Shown here: positions 8,301 through 16,012 of the stretch, piece after piece
Layout of the letters: each line of letters starts with the position of its first letter
Position numbering within the stretch: the first letter of the stretch is position 1
Assembly (NCBI RefSeq): GCF_022179445.1
Contig: NZ_BPQU01000001.1
Location: 310,001-374,000, forward strand
Reading direction: 5' to 3'
DNA: 64,000 bases
Origin: Methylobacterium mesophilicum
GTDB lineage: Bacteria > Pseudomonadota > Alphaproteobacteria > Rhizobiales > Beijerinckiaceae
Notes under the pieces: generated by a model
The model's database searches: none
What the model was told of the DNA's origin: nothing
What the model saw: the letters and a program-made list of their open reading frames with translations, nothing else
Made by a program: the position numbers and the translations under genes

Positions 8301-9506
8301 ATGGATTTCACCATCTCCCGCCGCGTCGAGGATTACCGCGCGCGCATCGCGGCCTTCGTGGATGCGTATGTCGTGCCGCTGGAATCGGACCCGGCGGCCT
8401 ATGACGGGCACGGCAATATCAGCCTCACCGAGCTGGCGCGGCTGCGCGGCCTCGCGAAGGCCGAGGGGCTGTGGTGCCTGCAGCTCAAGCCCGAGACCGG
8501 CGGGGCCGGCCTCGACAAGGTCGGCATGGCGGTCTGCTACGAGGCGATGAACCGCTCGATCTTCGGGCCGGTCGTGTTCAACTCCGCCGCCCCCGACGAC
8601 GGCAACATGATGGTGCTGGAGAAGGTCGCGACCCCGGCCCAGAAGGCGCGCTGGCTCGACCCGATCGTGCGCGGCGAGGTCCGCTCCGCCTTCGCCATGA
8701 CCGAGCCGCATCCCGGTGGCGGCTCCGATCCTGGCATGATCCAGACCCGGGCCGAGCGCCGGGGCGACACCTACGTCGTCACCGGCCGCAAATGGTATAT
8801 CACCGGGGCCGAGGAGGCCGCCCATTTCATCCTGATGGCGCGCACCTCCGACGACGCCCGCAAGGGGCTCACCGCCTTCCTGTTCCACAAGGACCAGCCC
8901 GGCTGGGAGATCCTGCGCCGGATCCCGATCATGGGCCCGGAGGAGCACGGCGGCCACTGCGAATTGCTGTTCGACGGGCTGGAGATCCCGGCCGAGAACG
9001 TCCTGATGACCGAAGGCGACGGTCTGAAGCTGACGCAGATCCGCCTCGGTCCGGCGCGGCTCACGCACTGCATGCGCTGGCTCGGCCTGTCGAAGCGCTG
9101 CGTCGAGATCGCCCGGGCCTATGCGGGCGAGCGGCACGGCTTCGGCATCCGGCTCGCCGACCGCGAGAGCATCCAGCTCATGCTCGGCGACCTCGCCATG
9201 CGGATCGAGATCGGCCGGCTGCTGGTGATGAAGGCCGCCTGGGCGCTGGACCAGGGCAGCTTTGCCCGCAAGGAAGTCTCGATGGCCAAGGTCCACGTGG
9301 CCAACCTGATCCACGCGGCGGCCGATATCGCGATCCAGATCAACGGCGCCCGGGGCTACTCCACCGACACGCCGCTCGAATGGATCTACCGTTACGCCCG
9401 CCAGGCCCGGCTGGTGGACGGGGCCGACGAAGTCCACAAGATGGTGCTCAACCGCAACCTCGAAGCCGAGGGCGATTCGTTTTGGACCTGGGGTTTGGAG
9501 GGGTGA
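8301..9506 (+). CDS. Acyl-CoA dehydrogenase family protein, ACAD10/11 (LvaC)-like
   Basis: This 401-residue flavoprotein (ATG after GGAG) has the usual ACAD order. The N-terminal helices are followed by FAMTEPHPGGGSDPGMIQT (FAD/substrate loop, about residues 130-150), KWYITGAEEA, then the C-terminal helical domain with QINGARGYSTDTPLEWIYRY. At the position of the usual catalytic Glu (YEGT) it has VDGADEVH, with Asp373. This Asp form is typical of the ACAD10/11 and FadE36 branch that works beside APH-type kinases on 4-phospho-acyl-CoA. It sits 260 bases upstream of a thiolase-SDR-kinase-DUF6285 operon with the right partners. A plain alpha,beta-dehydrogenase cannot be excluded. Confidence 0.88.
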   Translation: MDFTISRRVEDYRARIAAFVDAYVVPLESDPAAYDGHGNISLTELARLRGLAKAEGLWCLQLKPETGGAGLDKVGMAVCYEAMNRSIFGPVVFNSAAPDDGNMMVLEKVATPAQKARWLDPIVRGEVRSAFAMTEPHPGGGSDPGMIQTRAERRGDTYVVTGRKWYITGAEEAAHFILMARTSDDARKGLTAFLFHKDQPGWEILRRIPIMGPEEHGGHCELLFDGLEIPAENVLMTEGDGLKLTQIRLGPARLTHCMRWLGLSKRCVEIARAYAGERHGFGIRLADRESIQLMLGDLAMRIEIGRLLVMKAAWALDQGSFARKEVSMAKVHVANLIHAAADIAIQINGARGYSTDTPLEWIYRYARQARLVDGADEVHKMVLNRNLEAEGDSFWTWGLEG

Positions 9507-9550
9507 CGGTTGTCCTCCCACCGGGGCAAGGTGGACGTCCAATCCACCGT

Positions 9551-9657
9551 CCTCATTCTGAGGTGCGGCCAAGCCGCCTCGAAGGAGGCCTCCAGGGATC
9601 GCGCGACGGACTGGAGGGCGCCTTCGAGGCCCGCTGATGCGGGCACCTGAGGATGAC
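9551..9657. repeat. Palindromic intergenic repeat, copy 1
   Basis: The outer arms are cctcattctgaggtgc and gcacctgaggatgac. The inner arms are ctcgaaggaggc and gcgccttcgagg, around ggatcgcgcgac. The same skeleton recurs at 42388-42510 and 56228-56350, with a diverged copy in 13316-13530 and a fragment near 50145. It would fold into a long hairpin when transcribed and lies between the acyl-CoA dehydrogenase and thiolase genes. Confidence 0.75.
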
Positions 9658-9767
9658 GGCGCGGTTGCGATGACCGTTTGTCCGCTCATTCGCCAGCAAA
9701 GAACAAAAACCGGCACCGGGAGCGCCCGGATCGGCGCTCAGCCGACGAGAGGAAAGGTCCGAGAGAC

Positions 9768-10946
9768 ATGACGGATGTCGTGATCACCGGCGCGGTGCGC
9801 ACCGCGATCGGCACCTTCGGGGGCTCGCTCGCGGCGATCCCGCCGGCCGAGCTGGCGGCGCAATGCGTCGCGGAAGCGCTGAAGCGGTCAGGGACCGCGC
9901 CGGAGGCGGTGGGCCACGTGGTGATCGGCAACGTCATCCCGACCGAGCCGCGCGATGCCTACATCGCCCGGGTCGCCGCCATGGAGGGCGGGATCCCCCA
10001 GGCCGTGCCGGCGCTCACGGTCAACCGCCTGTGCGGCAGCGGCCTGCAGGCGATTGTCTCGGCCGCGCAGGCGATCATGCTGGGCGATGCCGAGGTGGCG
10101 GTCGCCGGGGGCGCCGAGAGCATGAGCCGGTCGCCGCATCTCCTGGAGACCGGGCGGTTCGGCCAGCGCATGGGCGACGCGACCCTGATCGACTACATGG
10201 TCGGCGTTTTGAACGACCCGTTCGGCAACGGCCATATGGGCGTCACCGCCGAGAACGTGGCCGAGCGCTACGGCATCTCCCGGGCCATGCAAGACGCGTT
10301 CGCGGCCGAGAGCCAGGCCCGGGCCGCCCATGCGATCCGCGAGGGCCGGTTCCGCGAGCAGATCCTGGCCGTCGCGGTCCAGCGCAAGCGCGAGACCGTG
10401 GGATTCGACACCGACGAGCACCCGAAGGCCACCAGCGCCGAGGACCTCGCTAAGCTCCGCCCGGCCTTCTCCAAGACCGGCAGCGTCACCGCCGGCAACG
10501 CCTCCGGCCTCAATGACGGCGCGGCGATCGTCGTGCTGGCGAGCGCGGCGGCGGCCGAGCGTGACGGGTCCAGGCCACTCGCCCGGATCGTCGGCTACGC
10601 CCATGCCGGAGTCGATCCCTCCGAGATGGGCATGGGTCCGGTGCCGGCCGTGGAGCGCCTGCTGGCGCGCACGGGATTGCGCGCCGCCGACTTCGACGTG
10701 ATCGAATCGAACGAGGCCTTCGCGGCCCAGGCCTGCGCGGTCTCCCGCGCCCTGGATCTCGACCCCGCCAAGGTCAACGCGAACGGCGGCGCCATCGCGC
10801 TTGGCCACCCGCTCGGCGCTACGGGGGCGATCGTCACCGTCAAGGCGCTCTACGAACTCGCCCGGGTCAATGGCCGCTACGGGCTCGTCACCATGTGCAT
10901 CGGCGGCGGACAGGGCATCGCCATGGCGATCGAGCGGTTGCACTGA
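9768..10946 (+). CDS. Acetyl-CoA acyltransferase (thiolase)
   Basis: This 392-residue thiolase starts at ATG 9768 after AGGAAAGGTCCGAGAGAC. The nucleophile is Cys89 ([10 protein letters not shown]), and the catalytic dyad is His347 (GHPLG) and Cys377 (CIGGGQG). NEAFAAQ is also present. It could act in 3-ketoacyl-CoA cleavage or acetoacetyl-CoA formation. Family sequence alone does not separate these. Its place in front of an SDR, an acyl-CoA kinase and a DUF6285 gene argues for degradation, such as splitting 3-ketovaleryl-CoA into propionyl-CoA and acetyl-CoA. It is one base away from the next gene, hence the same operon. Confidence 0.93.
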   Translation: MTDVVITGAVRTAIGTFGGSLAAIPPAELAAQCVAEALKRSGTAPEAVGHVVIGNVIPTEPRDAYIARVAAMEGGIPQAVPALTVNRLCGSGLQAIVSAAQAIMLGDAEVAVAGGAESMSRSPHLLETGRFGQRMGDATLIDYMVGVLNDPFGNGHMGVTAENVAERYGISRAMQDAFAAESQARAAHAIREGRFREQILAVAVQRKRETVGFDTDEHPKATSAEDLAKLRPAFSKTGSVTAGNASGLNDGAAIVVLASAAAAERDGSRPLARIVGYAHAGVDPSEMGMGPVPAVERLLARTGLRAADFDVIESNEAFAAQACAVSRALDLDPAKVNANGGAIALGHPLGATGAIVTVKALYELARVNGRYGLVTMCIGGGQGIAMAIERLH

Positions 10947-10947
10947 G

Positions 10948-11715
10948 ATGGCCGGCTTGTTCGATCTCACCGGCCGGCACGTGCTTGTCACCGGCGCCTC
11001 CAGCGGCCTCGGCCGCCACTTCGCCGGCACGCTGGCTAAAGCCGGCGCCCGCCTGTCGCTCTGCGCCCGGCGGGCCGACGCGCTGGCCGAGACCGTCGCC
11101 CGGGTCGAAGGGGAAGGCGGCGAGGCGCAGGCGATCGTCATGGACGTCACCGACGCCGCGAGCGTCGAGCGGGCGCTCGATGCCGCCGAGGCGCGGTTCG
11201 GGCCCGTGGCGGTGCTCGTCAACAATGCCGGCGTCACCGCAACGAAGCCGGCCCTCGAGCTGGACGAGGCCGATTGGGACTCCGTCCTCGACACCAATTT
11301 GAAGGGCGTCTGGCTCGTCGCGCAGGCGACCGGGCGGCGCATGGTCCGGCATGGTTCCGGCGGCAGCATCGTCAACATCGCGTCGATCCTCGGCCTGCGG
11401 GTCGCCGGTGGGCTGGCGCCCTACGCCGCCTCCAAGGCCGGGGTGGTCCAGCTCACCAAGAGCCTCGCCCTGGAATGGGCCCGCCACGGGATCCGGGTGA
11501 ACGCCCTCGCGCCCGGCTACATCGCCACCGAGCTGAACGACGCGTTCTTCGAATCCGAACCCGGCAAGGCGCTGATCAAGCGCGTGCCGCAGCGTCGGCT
11601 GGGCGAGGCGTCGGAACTCGATGGGCCGCTGCTGTTGCTCGCCTCCGCGGCGGGCTCGTACATGACCGGCAGCGTCGTCGCGGTCGATGGCGGCCACCTC
11701 GTGTCGGGGCTTTAG
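10948..11715 (+). CDS. SDR-family oxidoreductase (LvaD-like candidate)
   Basis: This 255-residue classical short-chain dehydrogenase starts one base after the thiolase stop. It has TGASSGLG (cofactor loop, residues 15-22), VNNAG (91-95), Ser146 in NIASI, Tyr159-x3-Lys163 (YAASK), and a C-terminal SVVAVDGGHLV. All catalytic residues are intact. It could reduce a 4-keto-acyl-CoA to the 4-hydroxy form, as LvaD does, or oxidise a 3-hydroxyacyl-CoA for the adjacent thiolase. The sequence does not decide between these. Arg41-Arg42 after the second strand hint at NADP(H), which is weak evidence. Confidence 0.9.
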   Translation: MAGLFDLTGRHVLVTGASSGLGRHFAGTLAKAGARLSLCARRADALAETVARVEGEGGEAQAIVMDVTDAASVERALDAAEARFGPVAVLVNNAGVTATKPALELDEADWDSVLDTNLKGVWLVAQATGRRMVRHGSGGSIVNIASILGLRVAGGLAPYAASKAGVVQLTKSLALEWARHGIRVNALAPGYIATELNDAFFESEPGKALIKRVPQRRLGEASELDGPLLLLASAAGSYMTGSVVAVDGGHLVSGL

Positions 11716-11718
11716 CGG

Positions 11719-12729
11719 ATGGAACAGGCGCAGCTGCGCGACTGGATCGCCTCGCATCTCGGCTGTCCGGATCTCGCCATCGAGGCGGTCCAGCCCCTCG
11801 GCGGCGGCTCGATCCAGGAGAACCGACTGGTCCGCTGCCGGATCGGCGACACCGTCCGGGGCTTCGTGCTGCGCATGGACGCCGCCGCGACCATCGCGTC
11901 GAGTCGGTCCCGGGCGGAGGAATTCCGGATCCTGGAGGCGGTCTGGAAGGCCGGCGTGCGGGTGCCGGAACCGGTCGGCTTCTGCGCCGATCCCGCCGTG
12001 GTGGGCGCGCCATTCGCGCTGATGGGCTTGGTCGAGGGTGTCGGCCTCGGGCCGCGCATCGCCAAGGACCTGAGCCTCGGCGGCGACCGGGAGCTTCTGG
12101 CCGAGACGCTCGGCCGCGAACTCGCCCGGATCCACGCCGCGCTCGACCCGCGCGAGGTGCCGGCCGCGCTCGCCTTCCTCGGAGAGCCCGAGAAGCAGCC
12201 GGCGCTGGCCGAAATCGCCCGCCTGCGCGCCAGCCTCGACGGGATCGGCGCCAAGCGTCCGGCGATCGAGTGGGGGCTGCGCTGGGGCGAGGTTCGCGCG
12301 CCGGATTGTCCGGCGCCGTCCCTGGTGCATCGCGATTTCCGCACCGGAAATTACATGGTGGATGCATCGGGCCTGACCGCGATCCTCGATTGGGAATTCG
12401 CCGGCTGGGGCGATCCCGCACAGGATCTCGGCTGGTTCTGCGCCGCCTGCTGGCGCTTCGGCCGAACGGATCTGGAGGCCGGCGGCATCGGCTCCCGGGC
12501 GTCGTTCTACCGGGGGTACACGCAGGAGAGCGGCCGGACCATCGATCAGGCGAGCGTCGCCTATTGGGAGGTGATGGCGCATCTGCGCTGGGCGGTGATC
12601 GCCCTCGAACAGGGCGCCCGCCACGTCTCGGGCCGGGAATTCTCGTTGGAACTGGCGCTCACCGGCCGAATGGTACCCGAGCTGGAGCGGACGATCCTGC
12701 GGGCGACCGCCCCGGAGACTTGGAGCTGA
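11719..12729 (+). CDS. APH-family acyl-CoA kinase (LvaA / ACAD10-11 kinase-like)
   Basis: This 336-residue protein kinase-like phosphotransferase has LGGGSIQENRLVRC (nucleotide loop, about 27-40), the catalytic loop HRDFRTGNYM (His204, Asp206, Asn211) and the metal site LDWEFAGWGDPAQDLGW (Asp224). These are the aminoglycoside-phosphotransferase-fold motifs, but genes beside acyl-CoA dehydrogenases in this family phosphorylate 4-hydroxyacyl-CoAs rather than drugs. The start is three bases after the SDR stop, and the next gene begins two bases after its own stop. It has no signal peptide and should be cytoplasmic. An antibiotic resistance role is unlikely from the context. Confidence 0.85.
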   Translation: MEQAQLRDWIASHLGCPDLAIEAVQPLGGGSIQENRLVRCRIGDTVRGFVLRMDAAATIASSRSRAEEFRILEAVWKAGVRVPEPVGFCADPAVVGAPFALMGLVEGVGLGPRIAKDLSLGGDRELLAETLGRELARIHAALDPREVPAALAFLGEPEKQPALAEIARLRASLDGIGAKRPAIEWGLRWGEVRAPDCPAPSLVHRDFRTGNYMVDASGLTAILDWEFAGWGDPAQDLGWFCAACWRFGRTDLEAGGIGSRASFYRGYTQESGRTIDQASVAYWEVMAHLRWAVIALEQGARHVSGREFSLELALTGRMVPELERTILRATAPETWS

Positions 12730-12731
12730 CA

Positions 12732-13064
12732 ATGCAGGACGTACCCTCCGGCGCCGCGCTCCTCGATGCCGCCCGCCGGGCGCTGACGGAAGAGGTCGTC
12801 CCCGGCCTCACCGGCCGCCCGCGCTACGTCGCCCTGATGGTCGCCAACGCGATCGGCATCGCCGCCCGGGAGATCGCACAGGCGGACCGGCTCGGGGAGG
12901 CCAGCGCGCGGCTGTTGGGCGGCGCGGACCATGACGCCCTGGACGACTTGGTCGACTTGATTCGATCCGGCGCACGCGATGCCGATCCGGAATTGCACAC
13001 CCGCCTCAGCACCGCGACCGAGGCCGCCGCCGACATCTGGAAGCCGTCGAAGCCCGCAGCCTGA
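12732..13064 (+). CDS. Small DUF6285-like protein (LvaB-like partner of the kinase)
   Basis: This 110-residue, mostly alpha-helical protein (MQDVPSGAALLDAARRALTE, then RPRYVALMVANAIGIAAREI) follows the kinase by two bases. The family is known almost only beside APH-like kinases and acyl-CoA dehydrogenases. In the Pseudomonas levulinate operon, LvaB of similar size is needed for kinase activity. I place it there by size, position and recognisable sequence; a domain search would settle it. It has no membrane segment or signal peptide. It is the last gene of the four-gene operon. Confidence 0.75.
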   Translation: MQDVPSGAALLDAARRALTEEVVPGLTGRPRYVALMVANAIGIAAREIAQADRLGEASARLLGGADHDALDDLVDLIRSGARDADPELHTRLSTATEAAADIWKPSKPAA

Positions 13065-13202
13065 CGCTCGAACCCGGGGATATCCAACCCACCCCCTCAT
13101 CCTGAGAGGCTGTGAGTTTTTCGATCGATCATCCTTCGATTTCCATGCACCCGACGCCTTAGCGGCGCCGGACGGGCCTATGCCGCCGGCATGAGCCGCG
13201 GG

Positions 13203-13300
13203 TCCCCTCTCCCGTGCGGGAGAGGGGCAGGGTGAGGGATGCGCGTTTTCCGGAAAGACCTGATCCCTCACCCCAGCCCTCTCCCGCACGGGAGAGGGGG
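13203..13300. repeat. Inverted pair of REP-type hairpins
   Basis: Two hairpins, cccctctcccgtgcgggaga followed by gggg (13204-13227) and ccctctcccgcacgggagag followed by gg (13277-13298), each form a near-perfect palindrome. Their flanks gggtgaggga and tccctcacccc make the whole block a larger inverted repeat of about 36-base arms around 27 bases. REP pairs of this type are scattered in many GC-rich Proteobacteria. The 475-base gap 13065-13540 holds only repeat material and no gene. Confidence 0.8.
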
Positions 13301-13315
13301 CGCGTCGCGCTCCGT

Positions 13316-13530
13316 CATCGACCTCGGGTGCAAACCTTCGGGGGGACGTCCCACCTGGGATCGCGAGCCTGGATGAACCTTCAAAGGAATGCTGCAGCGT
13401 CATCGTCTGTCGCGAGCGATGAATCGAGAGACCCACGGCCTCTGAGGCGGCGCCTCGGAGCGGAGCCCTCGACGGAGGGCTCCTTCGAGTCCCGCTGAGG
13501 CGGGCTCCTCACGATGAGGGGGCAGGTGGG
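13316..13530. repeat. Palindromic intergenic repeat, diverged composite copy
   Basis: The right half (13455-13530) carries the shared skeleton cctcgacggagggctccttc followed by a cgctgaggcgggctcctcac arm that ends in gatgaggggg. The left half is more diverged. The bases before it (13089-13200, from ccctcatcctgagaggctgt) hold another half-arm and a stretch I cannot assign. Convergent transcription from 13064 (plus) and 13541 (minus) meets in this block, so hairpins here could act as terminators. Confidence 0.5.
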
Positions 13531-13540
13531 ATACCCGCCG

Positions 13541-15205
13541 TCAGACAGGATCCGACAGCCCCCGGGCCTGCTCGCGCAGGACGAACTTCTGGATCTTGCC
13601 GGTCGAGGTCTTCGGCAGGGGGCCGAAAACCACCGTCTTGGGCACCTTGAACCGGGCCATCCGCTCCCGGCAGAAATCGATCAGCTCGCGGTCGGTGGGA
13701 GCGGCCGCACCCGGCTTCATCTCCAAAAAGGCGCAGGGGCTCTCGCCCCAGGTTTCGTCCGGGCGCGCCACCACGGCCGCCAGCATCACGGCGGGATGGC
13801 GCATCAGCACCTCCTCGACCTCCAGACTGGAGATGTTCTCGCCGCCCGAAATGATGATGTCCTTGGCCCGGTCCTTGATCTCCACGGAGCCGTCGGGGTG
13901 CCAGACCGCGAGGTCGCCGGTGCGGTACCAGCCGCCGGCCAACGCCCGCGCGGTGGCCTCGGGGTTGCCGAGATAGCCCTTCATCACCGTGTTGCCGCGT
14001 AGACAGATCTCGCCGACCGTGGTGCCGTCCTGCGGCACCGGCCGGTCGGTGGCGGCATCGAACACGACGACACCCTCCAGGGTCGCCAGCGCGACGCCCT
14101 GGCGCGCCATCCGGGCGTAGCGGTCCTGGTCCGGGAGGTCTGCCCAGTCGGGCTGTTCCAGGCAGACGGTGGCCGGCCCGTAGCTCTCGGTGGCGCCGTA
14201 GAGGTGCGTCACCTCGAAGCCGAGTTCCTCCATGGTGCGGATGATCGTCGAGGACGGCGCAGCCCCGCCCACCGCGCAGCGCACCCGATGCCGGAAGGGC
14301 ACGCGGTCCGAGGCCGGCGCGTGGGCGATCATCGAGAGCACGATCGGCGCGCCGCACAGGTGCGTCACGCGGTGCCGGGCGATCAGCGAGAAAATCGCCG
14401 CCGGCTCAACCTTGCGCAGGCAGATCTGCGTCGCGCAGGCCGCCACGCTCGCCCAGGGGTACGACCAGCCGCTGCAATGGAACATCGGCAGGGTCCAGAG
14501 ATAGGCGCTCTCCGCGGTGAGGCCGAAGGTGACCGCGTTGCCGAGCGCCTGAAGGTAGGCGCCGCGATGGCTGTAGACCGCGCCCTTCGGGTCGCCGGTG
14601 GTGCCCGAGGTGTAGAGCAGGCAGAGCGATTGCCACTCGTCGGCCGGCCCGGGCCAGGCATAGTCCGGGTCGCCCCCGGCGAGCAGGGTCTCGTACGGGA
14701 CCGCGCCGGCGATGCCGGTGGCGCCAATCTCCACGATCAGGATAGGCTCGGCGCGATCGGTGAGCGCCCGGGCGGCCAGCGCACCGTACTCGGCCTCGAC
14801 GATCAGCACCCGGGCACCGCCATGGTCGAGGGAGAACGCGATGGTCGCCGGATCCAGGCGGGTATTGAGCGGGTTCAGCACCGCGCCCAGCATCGGCACG
14901 GCGAAATGCGCCTCGATCATCTCGGGCACGTTGGGCGCCAGGATCGCCACCGTGTCGAGGTGCCCGATCCCGCGCCCGGCCAGGCCGGAGGCGAGGCGGC
15001 GGCACCGCGCGTACAGCTCGCCGTAGGTCAGACGGCGATCCCCATCGATCACCGCGACCCGCGCCCCGACGGAGGCGGCGGCCCGGGCCAGCAGGCTGGC
15101 CGGCGTGAGCGGGACGTAGTTCGCCCGGTTCCGGTCTAGCCCGGTCTCGAACGGATGAGAATCGGAGTCCCGGGCGGCCGCGCGGGGCGGAACTGTCTCC
15201 GTCAT
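13541..15205 (-). CDS. Acyl-CoA synthetase (AMP-forming), LvaE/AlkK-like
   Basis: This 554-residue adenylate-forming ligase has the P-loop LLYTSGTTGDPKGAVYSH near residue 200, YGATESYGP, then GWYRTGDLAVWHPDGSVEIK and DIISGGENISS-type hinge sequence, ending with the catalytic lysine in TSTGKIQK (Lys537). It activates a carboxylic acid with ATP and CoA. The size and motifs fit short/medium-chain and methylthio-propionate ligases, and LvaE of the levulinate pathway belongs to this broad group. It is convergent with the thiolase-SDR-kinase operon, so it is not in the same transcript but is plausibly part of the same pathway. The acid cannot be named from sequence. Confidence 0.88.
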   Translation of the reverse strand: MTETVPPRAAARDSDSHPFETGLDRNRANYVPLTPASLLARAAASVGARVAVIDGDRRLTYGELYARCRRLASGLAGRGIGHLDTVAILAPNVPEMIEAHFAVPMLGAVLNPLNTRLDPATIAFSLDHGGARVLIVEAEYGALAARALTDRAEPILIVEIGATGIAGAVPYETLLAGGDPDYAWPGPADEWQSLCLLYTSGTTGDPKGAVYSHRGAYLQALGNAVTFGLTAESAYLWTLPMFHCSGWSYPWASVAACATQICLRKVEPAAIFSLIARHRVTHLCGAPIVLSMIAHAPASDRVPFRHRVRCAVGGAAPSSTIIRTMEELGFEVTHLYGATESYGPATVCLEQPDWADLPDQDRYARMARQGVALATLEGVVVFDAATDRPVPQDGTTVGEICLRGNTVMKGYLGNPEATARALAGGWYRTGDLAVWHPDGSVEIKDRAKDIIISGGENISSLEVEEVLMRHPAVMLAAVVARPDETWGESPCAFLEMKPGAAAPTDRELIDFCRERMARFKVPKTVVFGPLPKTSTGKIQKFVLREQARGLSDPV

Positions 15206-15328
15206 CGGTGGGCCTTCTGATCGGGCGGCTGGCGTGGCGTGCGCAGGCAGAGAGATGACGTCGCGTCCCTCCGGACTGTCAATCGGGGTGCTGGTTACAG
15301 CCAGTGTCGGTCATCATCGGCCGCGCCG

Positions 15329-15356
15329 GCGCGGAGGACCCGGCGCGGAGGACCCG
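15329..15356. repeat. Short tandem duplication
   Basis: The 14-base unit gcgcggaggacccg occurs twice in direct succession in the 264-base gap between the synthetase and phasin genes. Nothing else recognisable is in that gap. Confidence 0.8.
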
Positions 15357-15469
15357 GCGGGGTGGCCCGAGGTCTGTCACGCTGCAGCGGTTGACGGCGG
15401 CCCCGCCCTGACGGATGCCGGATCCGGTGCCTGACCGGGCGGTCATGGCAGTCGGCGGGGGAGGGGCTC

Positions 15470-16012
15470 GTGAAGGACGACAATCTACCGATGGTTCGGC
15501 CGCCACAGGCCGGGCGCGAGATGGCCGAGGGCAGTGTTGCCCGGGTCCGCGAGGCCTACGAACACTTCGCCGAAGCCGGCGAGATGGCGCTGAACGCCTT
15601 CGAAACCTCGATGGCTCAGACGTTCGAGGGCTGGCGCTCGGTGATGGGCTCGAGCCGGGAGACCGCGCACCAGCTTTCCGACAGCAACGTCGCGGGCACC
15701 CGCAGGATGCGCGAGCAATGGGAGGCCGCCGGGGCGCGCCTCTACAACGCGTTCGAGGACAATGCCGGCCACTCGATGGCGGCGATGCGGGAGATCGGGC
15801 ATCGCATGCTGGTCGCCTCGGACACCAACGTCCGGGCCTCACTGGATTTCGCCGAACGCCTCGCGAAAGCGGCCGACGCCCGCGAGGTGGCGGCTTTGCA
15901 CGTGACGTTCATGCAAGAGCAGTCGCGCCGCCTCACCGACCAGATGGTCGACCTGCACCAGACCACGACCCGCCTGGCGCGTGAGGCCGCATCGCGCACG
16001 GATACCCCGTGA
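15470..16012 (+). CDS. Phasin-family protein
   Basis: The gene starts with GTG at 15470 behind GGGGGAGGGG and encodes 180 residues, almost all amphipathic helix. The pattern VREAYEHFAEAGEMALNAFE, then LYNAFEDNAGHSMAAMREIG and EQSRRLTDQMVDLHQTTTRL is that of phasins, which coat polyhydroxyalkanoate granules. It has no cysteine, signal peptide or membrane segment. Methylobacterium is a known PHB producer. The stop overlaps the start of an alpha/beta hydrolase (GTGA), so the two are coupled. It may equally be a phasin-like protein with another partner. Confidence 0.8.
   Translation: MKDDNLPMVRPPQAGREMAEGSVARVREAYEHFAEAGEMALNAFETSMAQTFEGWRSVMGSSRETAHQLSDSNVAGTRRMREQWEAAGARLYNAFEDNAGHSMAAMREIGHRMLVASDTNVRASLDFAERLAKAADAREVAALHVTFMQEQSRRLTDQMVDLHQTTTRLAREAASRTDTP

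Noticed and set aside
11719..12729. Aminoglycoside resistance gene
   Set aside because: The fold matches, but the operon with a thiolase, an SDR and DUF6285 points to an acyl-CoA kinase. No resistance-specific feature is seen.
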